Shown: one piece after another, positions 7,136-8,697 of the stretch
Position numbering within the stretch: the first letter of the stretch is position 1
Layout: the number at the start of each line of letters is the position of its first letter
From: Bacteroidales bacterium
GTDB lineage: Bacteria > Bacteroidota > Bacteroidia > Bacteroidales > UBA1402
Length of the DNA stretch: 8,697 bases
Reading direction: 5' to 3'
Assembly: GCA_023230125.1 (NCBI GenBank)
Contig: JALNXZ010000053.1
Location: 1-8,697 of the forward strand
The notes under the pieces: generated by a model
Told to the model about the DNA's origin: nothing
The model's database searches: none
The model's input: only the letters and a program-made list of their open reading frames with translations
Program-made: the position numbers and the translations under genes

Positions 7136-7589
7136 TCTCTTTTAAAAGGCTTTTTATCGTCTTCTTGAAAAGTGGATGAATAAAGTCCGGTGCAATTTCA
7201 GACAGCGGTTTCAGTACAAACAATCTTTGATGTAATAATGGATGAGGAATGGTCAAATCTTCTTCCTGAAGAATCATATGATCATAAAAAAGAATGTCAA
7301 CGTCGATCACTCTGTCAGCATAGCCCTTTGTTGGCTTTTTGGTGCGCCCTAAGTGCTTTTCGATGTCGGTTATGGCCAGCAGGCACTCTTGAGGGTTTAA
7401 AGTCGTTTCTACGGCAACGCAGGCGTTCAGAAAAGAAAAAGAGGATTCAAACCCCCACGGGGCAGATTCACAAAAAGCAGAACGGGCCACAATGTGCCCG
7501 ATCTGCTTTTCAATTTCTGAGATGGCCAATTTGAGATTGTGTTCCTTTTGACCTAAATTTGATCCTAATCCGAGATAGACAATAGCCAT
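7128..7589 (-). CDS. folK: 2-amino-4-hydroxy-6-hydroxymethyldihydropteridine pyrophosphokinase (HPPK)
   Basis: FolK transfers pyrophosphate from ATP to 6-hydroxymethyl-7,8-dihydropterin, the step before dihydropteroate synthase in folate synthesis. At 153 residues it is the normal single-domain size, not fused to FolB or FolP. Visible motifs are GLGSNLG (7-13), the pterin-binding region CESAPWGF (40-47) and FLNAC (53-57), the metal-binding DxD in RVIDVDILFYD (93-103, Asp96 and Asp98), and IPHPLLHQRLFVLKPLSEIA (114-133). The ATG lies 4 nt after the queA stop, so the two genes almost certainly share a transcript. Its stop codon lies inside the end of the convergent porZ gene. Confidence 0.96.
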   Translation of the reverse strand: MAIVYLGLGSNLGQKEHNLKLAISEIEKQIGHIVARSAFCESAPWGFESSFSFLNACVAVETTLNPQECLLAITDIEKHLGRTKKPTKGYADRVIDVDILFYDHMILQEEDLTIPHPLLHQRLFVLKPLSEIAPDFIHPLFKKTIKSLLKEIS

Positions 7590-7593
7590 GGAA

Positions 7594-8643
7594 TCAAATA
7601 ATCAACATGGCATCACCGTAAACTCCAAAACGATATTTTTCTTTGATGGCAACTTCATAAGCATCCATGATCAGGTCATATCCACCAAAAGAAGCAACCA
7701 TCATCAATAAGGTTGACAGTGGTGTGTGGAAGTTGGATATCATGGAATTGGCAACATTGAACTCATAGGGTGGGAAGATAAACTTATTTGTCCATCCGTT
7801 AAAACTTTTCAAGTGTCCTGCAGCACCGACAGAGCTTTCAATGGAACGCATGACGGTAGTTCCTACCGCACAGATTCTATACCCGTTGTCTTTGGCATTA
7901 TTCACCATATTGACTGCTTTTTCATCGATAAACATTTGCTCAGAGTCCATCTTGTGTTTGGTCAAATCCTCTACATCAATTTCGCGGAAATTTCCTAGAC
8001 CTGCGTGTAACGTGATATAAGCAAAGTCCACACCCTTGATTTCTAACCTTTTCATTAATTCACGACTAAAATGCAGTCCTGCTCCTGGTGCGACAACAGC
8101 ACCTTCGTTGCGGGCAAAAATGGTCTGGAAACGATCTTCATCTTCTGCTTCAACGGGCCTTTTAATGCTTCTAGGCAGTGGTGTTTCGCCTAAAGCATAA
8201 AGTGCTTTTTTAAAGTCTTCATGATTGCCATCATACAAGAATCTGAGTGTACGTCCCCTTGATGTGGTGTTGTCAATGACTTCAGCAACCATCGAATCGT
8301 CCTCTCCGAAGTAGAGTTTATTTCCGATGCGTATTTTACGGGCTGGATCTACCAGAACATCCCATAAGCGCAATTCTTCATTCAGCTCACGAAGTAAGAA
8401 AACTTCAATTTGCGCTCCTGTCTTTTCTTTGTTCCCGTACAGTCGGGCAGGAAAAACACGTGTGTCATTAAAGATGAAAACATCCTTTTCTTCAAAATAA
8501 GATGGTAGCTCTTTGAACAATTTATGTTCATGGCTTCCTGTTTTCCGGTCGATGACCATCAGACGTGACTCGTCACGATTGTAGGCCGGATACTGTGCGA
8601 TCAACTCTTCCGGGAGTTTGAATTTGAATTTTGAAAGTTTCAT
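7594..8643 (-). CDS. queA: S-adenosylmethionine:tRNA ribosyltransferase-isomerase QueA
   Basis: QueA moves the ribosyl group of S-adenosylmethionine onto 7-aminomethyl-7-deazaguanine at the tRNA wobble position, forming epoxyqueuosine. The 349 residues match the family. Conserved blocks are FNDTRVFPARL (58-68), VDPARKIRIGNKLYFG (98-113), GETPLPRSI (152-160), GAVVAPGAGLHF (181-192), YITLHAGLGNF (209-219), GTTVMRSIES (261-270), ISNFHTPLSTLLMM (302-315) and EKYRFGVYGDAMLI (335-348). One oddity: the usual APTAG-type block reads APGAG, with Gly187 where I expect threonine. It is the first visible gene of a queA-folK unit. In other Bacteroidota truB is, as I recall, often nearby, but nothing upstream of queA beyond 54 bp is visible. 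Confidence 0.97.
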   Translation of the reverse strand: MKLSKFKFKLPEELIAQYPAYNRDESRLMVIDRKTGSHEHKLFKELPSYFEEKDVFIFNDTRVFPARLYGNKEKTGAQIEVFLLRELNEELRLWDVLVDPARKIRIGNKLYFGEDDSMVAEVIDNTTSRGRTLRFLYDGNHEDFKKALYALGETPLPRSIKRPVEAEDEDRFQTIFARNEGAVVAPGAGLHFSRELMKRLEIKGVDFAYITLHAGLGNFREIDVEDLTKHKMDSEQMFIDEKAVNMVNNAKDNGYRICAVGTTVMRSIESSVGAAGHLKSFNGWTNKFIFPPYEFNVANSMISNFHTPLSTLLMMVASFGGYDLIMDAYEVAIKEKYRFGVYGDAMLII

Positions 8644-8671
8644 ATTTTTAATTTTAATTTATTTTCTCAGT

Positions 8672-8679
8672 CAAACTTA
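8672..8679 (-). promoter_or_regulatory. Candidate -7 promoter element of queA-folK (TAnnTTTG)
   Basis: On the minus strand TAAGTTTG fits the Bacteroidota -7 consensus TAnnTTTG exactly and ends 28 nt before the queA ATG (8641-8643). The matching -33 element would fall at or beyond the right edge of the window, so it cannot be assessed. The rest of 8644-8697 is A/T runs with no clear ribosome-binding site. If this is real, queA starts its own transcript rather than depending only on upstream genes. Confidence 0.45.
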
Positions 8680-8697
8680 ATTTTGAAGATTTATTTT

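Noticed and set aside
7190..7534. A 114-codon plus-strand open frame opposite folK
   Set aside because: folK motifs fully explain this stretch. The translation is a low-information, Arg/Lys-rich shadow.

Overview
The window looks like ordinary chromosomal core genome of a member of the Bacteroidota. The reasons are a PorZ-type type IX secretion protein, a QueA of the form I recall from that phylum, AT-rich intergenic DNA, no clear Shine-Dalgarno sequences, and TAnnTTTG-type -7 promoter elements upstream of mutS and queA. I cannot place it below phylum level from sequence alone. No insertion sequence, prophage, CRISPR array, tRNA or rRNA is visible.

Layout: (1) 1-2253, minus strand: mutS, cut by the left edge inside its ATPase domain and apparently starting at TTG. 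(2) 2254-2670: a 417-bp gene-free gap of about 21% GC (counted over 2281-2670). It holds a perfect DnaA-box match, an overlapping 10-bp inverted repeat, an isolated C-tract and a repeated TATGAACA motif. It is the least explained part of the window and could be a replication-origin-like or regulatory region. (3) 2671-3204, minus: a TrmH/SpoU-family RNA 2'-O-methyltransferase. (4) 3205-3271: a divergent intergenic region with a symmetric 9-bp inverted repeat whose arms look like mirrored -7 boxes. (5) 3272-7135, plus: a tight nadA-rdgB-porZ operon (7-nt gap, then a 4-nt ATGA overlap). (6) 7128-8643, minus: queA-folK with a 4-nt gap, convergent with porZ and overlapping its 3' end by 8 nt.

The genes do housekeeping work: mismatch repair (MutS), nucleotide-pool sanitation (RdgB), NAD synthesis (NadA), folate synthesis (FolK), RNA modification (TrmH family, QueA) and outer-surface protein secretion (PorZ). 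MutS and RdgB both protect genome fidelity, but they are not in one transcription unit. PorZ implies that a type IX secretion system is encoded elsewhere in the genome.

I see no convincing new multi-gene system. The best leads are the non-coding gap upstream of mutS and the mirrored trmH/nadA promoter region.
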